Source of the DNA: an uncultured Cohaesibacter sp. | GTDB taxonomy: Bacteria; Pseudomonadota; Alphaproteobacteria; Rhizobiales; Cohaesibacteraceae | Reading direction: 5' to 3' | Length of the DNA stretch: 64,000 nt | NCBI RefSeq assembly: GCF_963676485.1 | Contig: NZ_OY781115.1 | Span: 1-64,000 of the forward strand | The notes under the pieces: generated by a model | What the model was told of the DNA's origin: nothing | Seen by the model: only the letters and a program-made list of their open reading frames with translations | Databases searched by the model: none | Shown here: positions 54,343 to 61,913 of the stretch, one piece after another | Layout: the number at the start of each line of letters is the position of its first letter | Numbering within the stretch: the stretch's first letter is position 1 | Program-made: the position numbers and the translations under genes

Positions 54343-55215
54343 TCAAGAGGACGTCGCTTGTATCAACCAGCTTTCAAACACACCATATGCCGCGCTCTGC
54401 TCTTTTGTAGAAAGCCTTGTGATCCAGTAGCTACCTGTCACGATCTCTTCCTCAAAACACCGCACAAGGCTGCCCGCTGCCACACGGGATTGGAACATTT
54501 TGATCGGCAGCAAGGCGATGCCATAGCCGCCTGCGGCCAAATCGGCCATAGCCACTGACGAGTCAAAAACAGGGCCTTCCAGAAGCGGCGGAACCATCCC
54601 CGCCTTGATGAACCATAATGGCCATTCATCGGCGCGGTAGGATCTGAGCAGAACATGATCGGACAGGCGGTTTTTGTCTTCTTCAAGGCTCACCGCAACA
54701 GAAGGGGCACATAGTGGGGTCAGAGGGGTTGTCATGAGCGGTTTTGCCTCAAGGCCGGCCCATCGACCGTCACCAAACCGGATCGCGGCATCCAGCCCCT
54801 CCTGGGCGATATTCACCCGGTTGTTGTTTGTGAAGAGCCTGATACGGATTGCAGGGTAAAGGCGCTCGAAGTCCTGAAGCCGCTCCAGAAGCCACCCTGC
54901 GGCAAATGTGGTCACAACACCGACATTCAGCGTCTCTTCAAAATGGTTGCCCTGAACCCTGTCAAGCATGCCGCCGATCCGGTCAAGGCTGGAGGTGAGA
55001 ACAGGCAACAATAGGGTCCCCTCCGACGTGAGAGAAAGCCCTCCGCGCGTACGGTGAAAGAGCTGAAAGCCCAAAAGCTCCTCCAACCGTGCAATCTGAT
55101 GGCTCACAGCCGCTTGCGTGACGCGAAGCTCTATCGCCGCATTTGTAAAACTGCCCTGTCTTGCTGTTGCTTCAAAGGTGCGCAGGGCGTTGAGGGGTAT
55201 ATCGGGGCGATCCAT
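54343..55215 (-). CDS. ampR: LysR family regulator, AmpR/GcvA type
   Basis: 290 residues. Start PLNALRTFEATARQGSFTNA, then LRVTQAAVSHQIARLEELLGFQLFHRTRGGLSLT, is typical of AmpR and GcvA. The effector domain follows with TTFAAGWLLERLQDF and CAPSVA. It is divergent from a class A beta-lactamase gene with a 191-base space, the classical ampR-bla arrangement in which muropeptides or beta-lactams induce the enzyme. The symbol rests mainly on this context. Its stop is close to that of the convergent quinone reductase. Confidence 0.85.
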   Translation of the reverse strand: MDRPDIPLNALRTFEATARQGSFTNAAIELRVTQAAVSHQIARLEELLGFQLFHRTRGGLSLTSEGTLLLPVLTSSLDRIGGMLDRVQGNHFEETLNVGVVTTFAAGWLLERLQDFERLYPAIRIRLFTNNNRVNIAQEGLDAAIRFGDGRWAGLEAKPLMTTPLTPLCAPSVAVSLEEDKNRLSDHVLLRSYRADEWPLWFIKAGMVPPLLEGPVFDSSVAMADLAAGGYGIALLPIKMFQSRVAAGSLVRCFEEEIVTGSYWITRLSTKEQSAAYGVFESWLIQATSS

Positions 55216-55230
55216 CTTACATGACTCAAT

Positions 55231-55253
55231 CTAATGCTATTTGCGAGAATTAG
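55231..55253. promoter_or_regulatory. Candidate AmpR binding dyad
   Basis: CTAAT (55231-55235) and ATTAG (55249-55253) are inverted repeats 13 bases apart, close to the regulator start. This matches the general LysR pattern with AT-type arms. No exact AmpR consensus is claimed. Confidence 0.35.
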
Positions 55254-55312
55254 TCGTTTGATCCTACTACAGAGCCAGATCATAGTACAGAAAATGACTT
55301 CACTTAATGTTT

Positions 55313-55333
55313 GGCCAATATCTTATATTGGCC
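55313..55333. promoter_or_regulatory. Perfect 9-3-9 inverted repeat upstream of the beta-lactamase gene
   Basis: GGCCAATAT (55313-55321) and ATATTGGCC (55325-55333) are perfect inverted repeats around CTT, 73 bases before the bla ATG. The length and precision make it unlikely to be chance in a 191-base region. It could be the operator of the AmpR-like protein or a site for another repressor. Confidence 0.55.
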
Positions 55334-55406
55334 CCTCCCCTTGAGTGAGACAGGGTGCGGTGCATCACACGATGGTGTTCCTGCATGAATCCATAGGAGA
55401 CTATCA

Positions 55407-56288
55407 ATGAGAAGAAACTGCCTTTCATTCCTCAGGACAGCCGGGCTAAGCCTCGCCTTATGTGCAACATTATCCGGCGTCGCAGCAGCTCAGGGGCTGA
55501 AAACGACCGTGTCGACATGGGAAAACAAGCTCGACGCACGCATAGGTGTAATCCTGCGCGATGGATCGTCAGACTGGGAAATCAGCCATCGTGCCGATGA
55601 ACGCTTTCCGATGGCCAGCACCTTCAAGACCCTGTTGTGTGGAGCGATCCTCAGGCGTGCTGATGCCGGGCAGGAAAATCTGACCGAGTTGGTATCCTAC
55701 AGCAAAAAGGATCTGGTCTCCTGGTCGCCCATAACGAAAAAGCATGTGAAGGACGGCATGCCCGTTTCCGATTTATGCGCAGCGGCGATCACCATGAGCG
55801 ACAATACTGCTGCTAACCTGTTGCTTTCGCGCGTTAAAGGGCCAGCTGGCCTGACTGACTTTTTACGGCAGATTGGCGACGAAACAACCCGTTTGGACAG
55901 ATGGGAACCAGAGTTGAATGAAGCCACGCCCTCCGATCCGAGAGACACAACAAGCCCGCGCGCGATAACCATATCGCTGAACAAACTTCTATTTGGCAGT
56001 GCCCTACAGCCTGCTTCTGCTGCGCATCTGAAACAATGGATGATTGATGACAAGGTCGCCGGCAAACTCATCCGCCCCCATGTGCCAAAGGGGTGGATCA
56101 TCGGAGACAAGACCGGAACCGCCGGTTATGGCACGCGAGGCATCGTTGCCGTCATCCAAACGCCAGAAGGACAGACCTATCTTGCGGCCATCTATATCAC
56201 GCAATCCAAGGCGGATCTGGAGCTGAGAAATCAAGTTATTTCAGACATAGGTCAGGCCATCATTTCCGAGATCAAACAGCGACGCTAG
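55407..56288 (+). CDS. bla: Class A beta-lactamase
   Basis: 293 residues with a signal peptide ending at VAAAQG (about residue 29). All class A motifs are intact: S71TFK74, S131DN133, E167PELNE172 and K235TG237, with an arginine in YGTRG at the Ambler 244 position. Two cysteines at 78 and 124 match the Ambler 77/123 disulfide of TEM/SHV enzymes. It should hydrolyse penicillins and perhaps early cephalosporins in the periplasm; spectrum cannot be predicted. It is divergent from the ampR-like gene, so it is probably inducible. Confidence 0.95.
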   Translation: MRRNCLSFLRTAGLSLALCATLSGVAAAQGLKTTVSTWENKLDARIGVILRDGSSDWEISHRADERFPMASTFKTLLCGAILRRADAGQENLTELVSYSKKDLVSWSPITKKHVKDGMPVSDLCAAAITMSDNTAANLLLSRVKGPAGLTDFLRQIGDETTRLDRWEPELNEATPSDPRDTTSPRAITISLNKLLFGSALQPASAAHLKQWMIDDKVAGKLIRPHVPKGWIIGDKTGTAGYGTRGIVAVIQTPEGQTYLAAIYITQSKADLELRNQVISDIGQAIISEIKQRR

Positions 56289-56768
56289 CACATGCCTTCC
56301 CTGCCCTTTTGTCACAATGTCAGTTAACTGGTCTAAAACCAAAATTGCTTTTAGGGAAAGCAGGTTCCTGTGCAGGTGGTCTCAAGAAATTGGACCGCCT
56401 GCTTTGGCTGTCCGAGCGATATGAAGTCCCAACGGTGCAACAAAGTCGCTCCATTCAGTTCTTCCTTTTGAAGAATAGTCTTGCGGGAAGCTCATATATG
56501 TTGACGCGATAGTCACCGGCGTCGATATGCAATACTATTGTTTCGGAACGCTTGGTCGTGCAAATTGCACGATTTAGCCCCTCGGGTAAGATTTCACGGC
56601 GGCTCTCTGAGAGCATCTTCCAATGAAATTGGTGAGCGATCCTTTTCTCTCGTAGCCTAGTAAATATGCCTTTGTTGGGTCAATAATCACTGTCGTTGGC
56701 ATAGAAACCACCCAAACGATCGGTTTTATCGGATCCAGACTTGCGGAACGCATCAATTAACAAGCAGA
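56289..56768. other. Intergenic between bla and repC
   Basis: About 480 bases with no convincing gene. A long-range inverted repeat AAAGCAGG (56357-56364) and CCTGCTTT (56398-56405) may terminate bla transcription. No mobile-element sequence was recognised at this junction. Confidence 0.4.
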
Positions 56769-56784
56769 TTTAACAGCTGTTAAA
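56769..56784. promoter_or_regulatory. parS-like centromere site 1 (downstream of repC)
   Basis: TTTAACAGCTGTTAAA is a perfect 16-base palindrome 9 bases beyond the repC stop. It fits the published repABC parS consensus GTTNNCNGCNGNNAAC at every fixed position except the outermost G/C pair. RepB would bind here for partition. Confidence 0.65.
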
Positions 56785-56793
56785 AATCCATGC

Positions 56794-58083
56794 TTACGCC
56801 AGTTTCTGCTGTCCGATTGTTTTGCTAAGCAAGGCCTCGATCATGAAACGCGGAGAAAAACCGTCTTTCGCAACAAGCGATCTTAAATAGCCGCCCGGCG
56901 ATCGAATGCTATCACACCGTTCTAGCAACGCGGCAACGGTTACAGATGCGGTAACAAGTCCCAACCGCACCTTTGCTTCATGCCAAGCAGAGCTCGAAAT
57001 GGAAAGCATTTGACTGACATGATCTGCGGTTTCAATCAGATCTGTCCAACTGCGAATACGAAAGCGGCTGCAATGAGTGATCTTTGGGCAGGCTTCCAAT
57101 ATCGTTTGCAAATCAAAGTAATTGCCGTGAGATTGCTCGGTAAGGACAAACTTCTCCTGCAAAGCAGTCTTAGGGACTGTTTGAATTGCTGAAGACTTTT
57201 GTGGTTTGGTGCTTTGTGTTGCAATTTCCTGGCCGATGTGAATCTCGGTCCTTGATTGGATCTGGTCCTGAGCGGCTCCTTCTTCAGAGTCAAAATATTT
57301 ATCTTTATTTGAATCCTCTATGTGCCGTTCATTTTGAGCGGGGCTGCCGTTCACTTCTTTGGAAAAAATAAGCTCATTCAACAGCTTGCCCACATCCTGA
57401 GCGAGCGTATAGAGACTGGCGTGAAGCTCTTTGAGAGTCGCAAGGCAAAGGCGACGGTCGGTTCTCTGTTGTAGCGTGGCCAGTCTTTCCATGAGCGGAG
57501 ACCATTGGCCTGAGGGGCAGGTTATTGTGCCGTAGGACAGGCTCTTGGAGATATTGCGGCGCAGAATTGTGATGTCTTCCTTGAGGGTTTGTATCAGTCT
57601 TGCTTCTTGTCGCGTGGCTTCTGCCATTTGATGGAAGTCGGCAGCGCGTACGAGCAGAGGTTTGAGATCAAACCCGAAAGCACGCATGATGGTGCCTTCA
57701 TGGTCACGACGGGCATAGCGTTTGCCATTGGGGCTATCGCGACGGATGAGCAAACCGGCTTTGACAAGACTTGCCAAATGACGCCGCAATGTTGGTTCAG
57801 ACATGCCATAAGCGCGTGAGCGCAGTTTGTTGTTGGAGGGAAAAACAATCAGATTGTCGTGCCCGCACAGGACATCGTCCTTGTGAAAGGAGAGCAGGGC
57901 GCTGAGCACAGCAAGACTGCGGTCTGAAAGCTCAAGCATTTTACGGCAGTCTGTTATATCGCGCAGAATTTGCCATTTATCAGCTGTTAAATTTTGAGCA
58001 CAAGACACACTTATCCGTTGTCCATCTATCATCTCGACAGATAGATTACGGCCCCCAAAAGGGGTCGATAGAGTGATAGTCAT
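56794..58083 (-). CDS. repC: Replication initiator RepC of a repABC replicon
   Basis: 429 residues, the normal length. The N-terminal half resembles RepC: MLELSDRSLAVLSALLSFH, LCGHDNLIVFPSNNKLRSRAYG, MSEPTLRRHLASLVKAGLLIRRDSPNGKRYARR (winged HTH, about 95-130). The C-terminal part, PGGYLRSLVAKDGFS, is also typical. In repABC systems RepC starts replication from an origin inside its own gene; an AT-rich patch near 57285-57320 is a candidate. It is expressed after repB and limited by the ctRNA at 58165-58219. Confidence 0.95.
   Translation of the reverse strand: MTITLSTPFGGRNLSVEMIDGQRISVSCAQNLTADKWQILRDITDCRKMLELSDRSLAVLSALLSFHKDDVLCGHDNLIVFPSNNKLRSRAYGMSEPTLRRHLASLVKAGLLIRRDSPNGKRYARRDHEGTIMRAFGFDLKPLLVRAADFHQMAEATRQEARLIQTLKEDITILRRNISKSLSYGTITCPSGQWSPLMERLATLQQRTDRRLCLATLKELHASLYTLAQDVGKLLNELIFSKEVNGSPAQNERHIEDSNKDKYFDSEEGAAQDQIQSRTEIHIGQEIATQSTKPQKSSAIQTVPKTALQEKFVLTEQSHGNYFDLQTILEACPKITHCSRFRIRSWTDLIETADHVSQMLSISSSAWHEAKVRLGLVTASVTVAALLERCDSIRSPGGYLRSLVAKDGFSPRFMIEALLSKTIGQQKLA
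57976..57991. promoter_or_regulatory. parS-like centromere site 2 (within the repC 5' coding region)
   Basis: TTTATCAGCTGTTAAA differs by one base from the palindrome at 56769-56784 and fits GTTNNCNGCNGNNAAC except at the outer pair. It lies about 90 bases into repC. Two related sites 1.2 kb apart in one cassette support a partition function. Confidence 0.5.
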
Positions 58084-58164
58084 AACTTTTCATCAGGCAA
58101 AAGAAAATTGTTCGCTCGCGAGAACGTTATGTCTTGACAATTTGTTGGGAAGCTGATTCTGTAG

Positions 58165-58219
58165 GGTTGCTATACAATACAGGGCTTCCGGGTGGTTAAC
58201 GCTGCTTGGGAGCCTTTTT
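58165..58219 (+). ncRNA. Counter-transcribed RNA (ctRNA, incompatibility RNA) of repABC
   Basis: The repB-repC gap of repABC plasmids encodes a small antisense RNA opposite to the rep genes. Here, on the plus strand, a -35 TTGACA (58134-58139) is followed by a poor -10. A terminator then occurs: GGCTTCC (58183-58189) pairs with GGGAGCC (58208-58214) and is followed by TTTTT (58215-58219). The loop contains GGTGGTTAACG, typical of this element. The RNA should block repC translation and set copy number and incompatibility. The 5' end is estimated. Confidence 0.75.
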
Positions 58220-58255
58220 CTTTGCGCTATTCTCCTTTCTGTGTTTCATTCTTTG

Positions 58256-58276
58256 TTAACCATAACCCCTGGTTAA
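58256..58276. repeat. Inverted repeat between ctRNA and repB stop
   Basis: TTAACCA (58256-58262) and TGGTTAA (58270-58276) are perfect inverted repeats around seven bases. A further GTTAAC overlaps the repB stop at 58285-58290. It could form the leader structure of repC mRNA or end repAB transcription in part. Confidence 0.45.
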
Positions 58277-58286
58277 GATGGGGGAG

Positions 58287-59330
58287 TTAACTTTTTTTCT
58301 TATAGTCCTCATAGAGTGAGGCCAGTGAGCTTGCGACATGTTCGGCGAATCTGCTGTCGAGCAAAACAAGCTCCGATTTTCGCGCGCCTTTTTTGAATGA
58401 GCCCAATGTGACATCTCCGGCGAGAAGCGCGACAGGCTGTGTCGACTTGTCCGCCTTATCGTCTTCTTCCTTCTGCAAATGCGAAAATAAAAGCTGGAAG
58501 CGTTTGTCAGACGAGAGCTCATCGGTAAAAGCCTGCGATGTAATATAGCCATGGGCCCGCTGGCGGGCTCTATCGCTTTCCAGATGATCCGCCATTTTCA
58601 TCCAGCGCGGGCGTCCGATTTTCGGGGCAGGGCCAATGGCTCGAATAAGGGTGTCGGGCACGGCTGCATGGACACGCTTTAGATATGAGGCTTCCGCATC
58701 GGTAATGGATAGGGCCAGCTTGACACGGGCTACTTCCTCTTTGGGGTCCGTGCACAGGGCGCGGACATGCGCGGCGAAGAGGACGCGCTCGATAAAGCTG
58801 AGATCCTGTCGATCACTATTCTCGATGCCTTGCGCTTGCACCAACTCGGCATCGGATAAGGCTTGCACCACCGCGCGGACCTTTTTGCCGGCAAGGCCTG
58901 AAATGGCCTTGAGACGGCGGTGTCCATACGCGACCTGGTAGCGCCCTTCCTCATCAGGGTGCGGGCGCACAAGGATCGGGATTTCCTGTCCTCTTTCCTC
59001 AATGGATTGGCGCAGCGAGAGAATTGCTTCTTCACTGGCGGCGTCCGAAAGACGATCAGGGAAAGGGGAGGGGTCTACTTGGTTCGGATCAAGCTCGACA
59101 ACATCAGAGGCCGGTTTTTCAGCAAGCTGTGTCTTGAGCCTGTCGCGCTCTTGGCGTAATTCCGCAATCACGGTCTCCTTGGTGGCAGCGACCACGCCCG
59201 AGCCAACCCTTTGATTGTGCGGCTGTGAAGAGGTTTTTTGCTCCTCTCCGGCTTGTGTTTTGCTGGTCTCGGCAATCGAGTTGACCAGCGCACCGAACAT
59301 CTGGGTTCGGGATGTCTTTTTCGCCGTCAT
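58287..59330 (-). CDS. repB: Plasmid partitioning protein RepB (ParB family)
   Basis: 347 residues from ATG 59330; the TTG at 59342 that extends the frame is not needed. Start MTAKKTSRTQMFGALVNSI is the RepB pattern. The ParB/Spo0J nuclease-like domain is at about 75-170 (DPSPFPDRL, then QSIEERGQEIPILVRPHPDE, YQVAYGHRRLKAI), and the HTH follows with LSITDAEASYLKRVHAAVPDTLI. RepB binds parS and cooperates with RepA. Its ATG overlaps the repA stop (ATGA). Confidence 0.95.
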   Translation of the reverse strand: MTAKKTSRTQMFGALVNSIAETSKTQAGEEQKTSSQPHNQRVGSGVVAATKETVIAELRQERDRLKTQLAEKPASDVVELDPNQVDPSPFPDRLSDAASEEAILSLRQSIEERGQEIPILVRPHPDEEGRYQVAYGHRRLKAISGLAGKKVRAVVQALSDAELVQAQGIENSDRQDLSFIERVLFAAHVRALCTDPKEEVARVKLALSITDAEASYLKRVHAAVPDTLIRAIGPAPKIGRPRWMKMADHLESDRARQRAHGYITSQAFTDELSSDKRFQLLFSHLQKEEDDKADKSTQPVALLAGDVTLGSFKKGARKSELVLLDSRFAEHVASSLASLYEDYKKKS

Positions 59331-60529
59331 GAGCGCCCCCAACTGGCTTGAATCAGAGACAGAATTTCATGATTGACCGAGTCCATGCTTTCCATTGCAC
59401 GCCGATAGGTATCTCGTCCCATGGAATTGGTCTCGATTTCATAAAGGCTGCGCTTGTCGAGCCCGGCATTGGCAACCGCCGTGGTTTCAAACACGGAATT
59501 GGTCAATACCGCATCCCCCAGCAGCATACGCAACAGGCCGACAACCTGTTGCTGGGGGGCATCATTTGGATTGTGGCGCGTGATCAGGAAGCGCATGAAA
59601 TTCATGTCCATGCTGCCGCCAGCCTCTTCAATGACATTCATGATGTCACTCATCATCAGCAAAAACTGGTTCATTGAGGCCACATCAAGCATGGAGGGAT
59701 GCACGGTGATCATCAGGCCGGTCGAAGCAAAAAGCGCCCCTAGTGTGAGATAGCCAAGCTGGGGCGGTGTGTCGAATATAACGATGTCATACTCTTCGGA
59801 CACTTGCTCAAGGCATGCGGATATGCGGCGGAAAAACACGCCATCCCCTTTGGATTGGCCCGAAACGATGGCTTGCGGCGTTGCATGCTCGAATTCCATC
59901 AGCTCCAGATTCCCCGGAACCAGATCCAGGCCGTCAAAATAGGTCTTGCGGATCACATCGCGCAAAGGCCGTTGTTCTTCATCATAGCGGATCGCTGCCC
60001 AGAGGGTTTCGTTCGGCCCCACATCGAGCTCGGGTTGGGCGCCGAACATGGCGCTCATGGAAGCCTGCGGATCAAGGTCAATCGCCAACACCCGATAGCC
60101 TTGCAAGGCCAGAAAATGGGATAGATGCACCGAGGTGGTCGTCTTGGCTGATCCACCCTTGAAATTGGCAACAGACAGCACCTGAAGGCCTTCGCCTTGC
60201 TGCCGATTTGGGAGGAATTTCAAATGCTCATTGGGGCGTTTGTGGGCCAGATATTCGCGGAGCGCATTGATTTCCTGCAAGGAATAAATCCGTCGCCCGT
60301 TGGAAAGGCGCTCGGGGTCCGGGCCTTCACCATCCAGCGACATTTGCCGAATGGTGCTTTCAGCGATGGAAAGCAGACGTGCCGCTTCCGGAGCGGAAAA
60401 TTTGCGCAATGATTTCTGCGCGTGCGGCGGATACATCCGCTCACGCAATGCGCTCAATTGTGACGACAACAGCGAGGCAAATTGGCCAACCTGTTCAGAG
60501 GGGCTCGAAAGAGGGGCCTGATCGCTCAC
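59327..60529 (-). CDS. repA: Plasmid partitioning ATPase RepA (ParA family)
   Basis: 400 residues. An N-terminal HTH-like region (KFSAPEAARLLSIAESTIRQ, then RLSNGRRIYSLQEINALREYL) precedes the ParA ATPase domain. The deviant Walker A is FKGGSAKTTT (about residues 120-129), the A' motif IDLDPQASM and the Walker B IVIFDTPPQLG. RepA partitions the replicon and represses the repABC promoter. Direct repeats lie just upstream of its start. It is the first gene of the cassette. Confidence 0.96.
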   Translation of the reverse strand: MSDQAPLSSPSEQVGQFASLLSSQLSALRERMYPPHAQKSLRKFSAPEAARLLSIAESTIRQMSLDGEGPDPERLSNGRRIYSLQEINALREYLAHKRPNEHLKFLPNRQQGEGLQVLSVANFKGGSAKTTTSVHLSHFLALQGYRVLAIDLDPQASMSAMFGAQPELDVGPNETLWAAIRYDEEQRPLRDVIRKTYFDGLDLVPGNLELMEFEHATPQAIVSGQSKGDGVFFRRISACLEQVSEEYDIVIFDTPPQLGYLTLGALFASTGLMITVHPSMLDVASMNQFLLMMSDIMNVIEEAGGSMDMNFMRFLITRHNPNDAPQQQVVGLLRMLLGDAVLTNSVFETTAVANAGLDKRSLYEIETNSMGRDTYRRAMESMDSVNHEILSLIQASWGRS

Positions 60530-60545
60530 ATCAATACCTCATTAT

Positions 60546-60596
60546 AAAACGCTACAAAACGGGACGACGCATTTTTCAAAAAAAACGCTCAAAACG
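60546..60596. repeat. Four AAAACG direct repeats upstream of repA
   Basis: AAAACG occurs at 60546, 60556, 60582 and 60591, with pairs separated by about one helical turn (10 and 9 bases). They lie 17-67 bases before the repA start on the minus strand, where the promoter and RepA operator of repABC are expected. Confidence 0.45.
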
Positions 60597-60857
60597 CGTC
60601 ATACTAAGAAGTGACCGTAAAATGCGATTCTGTAAAGTATTTTTTGGTAAATGGATGGTTAATGCAAGGAGGTTTGCTTAACACTTTGCTAAGATTAGGC
60701 GCCCGGGCGCGCTGAGGTCGGGCAAATACCCTTCAGGCTGTCCGTTGAGCCATAAGCGCTATGAATCAATTCCAAACGATTGATTCCCAATATGAATTGG
60801 ATATTTCTAAGGCTCGATCCTACACTCCTAGCATAGTCATAAATAGGGGAGGGGACT
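60597..60857. other. Intergenic between repA and the WGR gene
   Basis: The stretch is AT-rich with GTTAA/TTAAC words (for example around 60659 and 60677) but no perfect palindrome. No gene is supported. It probably contains the divergent promoters of repA and the WGR gene. Confidence 0.35.
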
Positions 60858-61106
60858 TTGTCCAGCCCACCAGACGTCCATTTGAAAAAACAGGTCCCGG
60901 CGCGAAATATGCACCGCTTTTATCACTTGACCATAGAGCCTGATTTACTGGGGGGCGTCCGGTTAATCCGTTGTTGGGGCCGAATAGGCACGAGCGGGCA
61001 GGTAAAAGGAGAGTATTTCTCCAATATAGGCGCCGCACAAAGCAGGTATCGCAGCATTGAGGCCCGAAAAATTGCGAAGGGCTACACGCCCGTCACAGCT
61101 GTCTAA
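60858..61106 (+). CDS. Small WGR-domain protein
   Basis: 82 residues from TTG 60858, which follows the strong purine run AGGGGAGGGGA; ATG 60909 is the alternative. The WGR domain covers most of it: FYHLTIEPDLLGGVRLIRCW followed by GRIGTSGQVK, including the Trp-Gly-Arg triplet, then a helix IGAAQSRYRSIEARKIAKGY. WGR domains bind nucleic acid ends in PARPs and occur alone in many alphaproteobacterial plasmids, where their role is unknown. It lies divergent from repA. Confidence 0.8.
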   Translation: MSSPPDVHLKKQVPARNMHRFYHLTIEPDLLGGVRLIRCWGRIGTSGQVKGEYFSNIGAAQSRYRSIEARKIAKGYTPVTAV

Positions 61107-61240
61107 GCGCCTCGGACAGGCTCAATGCTTGGCCCCTTGCTTCTGCCGCGCTGTCAGACATCCGTGCGCCAATAGGCTTCGGCATTGTTTCAACTTAGGC
61201 CTATCTCTTTGTTGCTCTGATGGCGGCATTCTATCCCAAG

Positions 61241-61756
61241 CTAAGGTTTCCGCTTCATCCAGGCTGCATAGTCCGGGTTCTGATGGCTCATATCGTCATA
61301 AAGCCACACCATCCGGTCGAGAAACCAGAGCTTTGTGAGCATGATCGTGATGGTGCCAAAGACCGTCGCCCAGACGTCCAGCCAGATGAGACCATACAGA
61401 TAGGGCAAGGCCGCCAGTCCGGACAGTCCATTGAGAATGAAGCCAGCCCGAATGTGGTGGCGCGGTATGGGGCATTCTTGCCGGTTCAGCCAGACGCGTT
61501 CTCCGAACACGCCTTTGGTCATCCAGTTGTCTGTATCCTCGGGCGCAGGGAAAAGGCGTGGGTTGATCCAGAGCCACAGAAGCGCAAGCACAAGGGGCAC
61601 GGCAGCCCAGACACCGATATAGATGCGGCTCCATACGGCAAGCGCGATCAGGGGGAGAGATGCAACCCGGCTCCAACCACTCCATTTGTTGGCGTGACGC
61701 TCCCAGACCTCCGGTGACATCCCCATCAGCTTTTCAGACAGTTCGGCGATTTTCAT
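61241..61756 (-). CDS. Membrane protein resembling DUF6653
   Basis: 171 residues. Start SEKLMGMSPEVWERHANKWSGWSR is the pattern of a conserved family (recalled as DUF6653) with three or four membrane segments: residues about 33-62, 100-128 and 130-146. A conserved WLNRQECPIPRHHIRAGF loop lies between. No function is known. A GGCGG-type purine stretch is not obvious, but the ATG at 61756 is the natural start. It stands alone between the WGR and unknown genes. Confidence 0.6.
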   Translation of the reverse strand: MKIAELSEKLMGMSPEVWERHANKWSGWSRVASLPLIALAVWSRIYIGVWAAVPLVLALLWLWINPRLFPAPEDTDNWMTKGVFGERVWLNRQECPIPRHHIRAGFILNGLSGLAALPYLYGLIWLDVWATVFGTITIMLTKLWFLDRMVWLYDDMSHQNPDYAAWMKRKP

Positions 61757-61913
61757 GGCGGTTGGGGCTCCATGCTTTTAAAAGCGTTGTAAGGGGCAGA
61801 GGGAGGAAACAAAAAGGACCAAAGCCCCGGGGAGACGGTTTTTCCCGATATTGGGCAGATATTGCCCTTCTGGGCAGGATTTGCCGGGATAAATGTGAGC
61901 AAGCTACTGTGCG

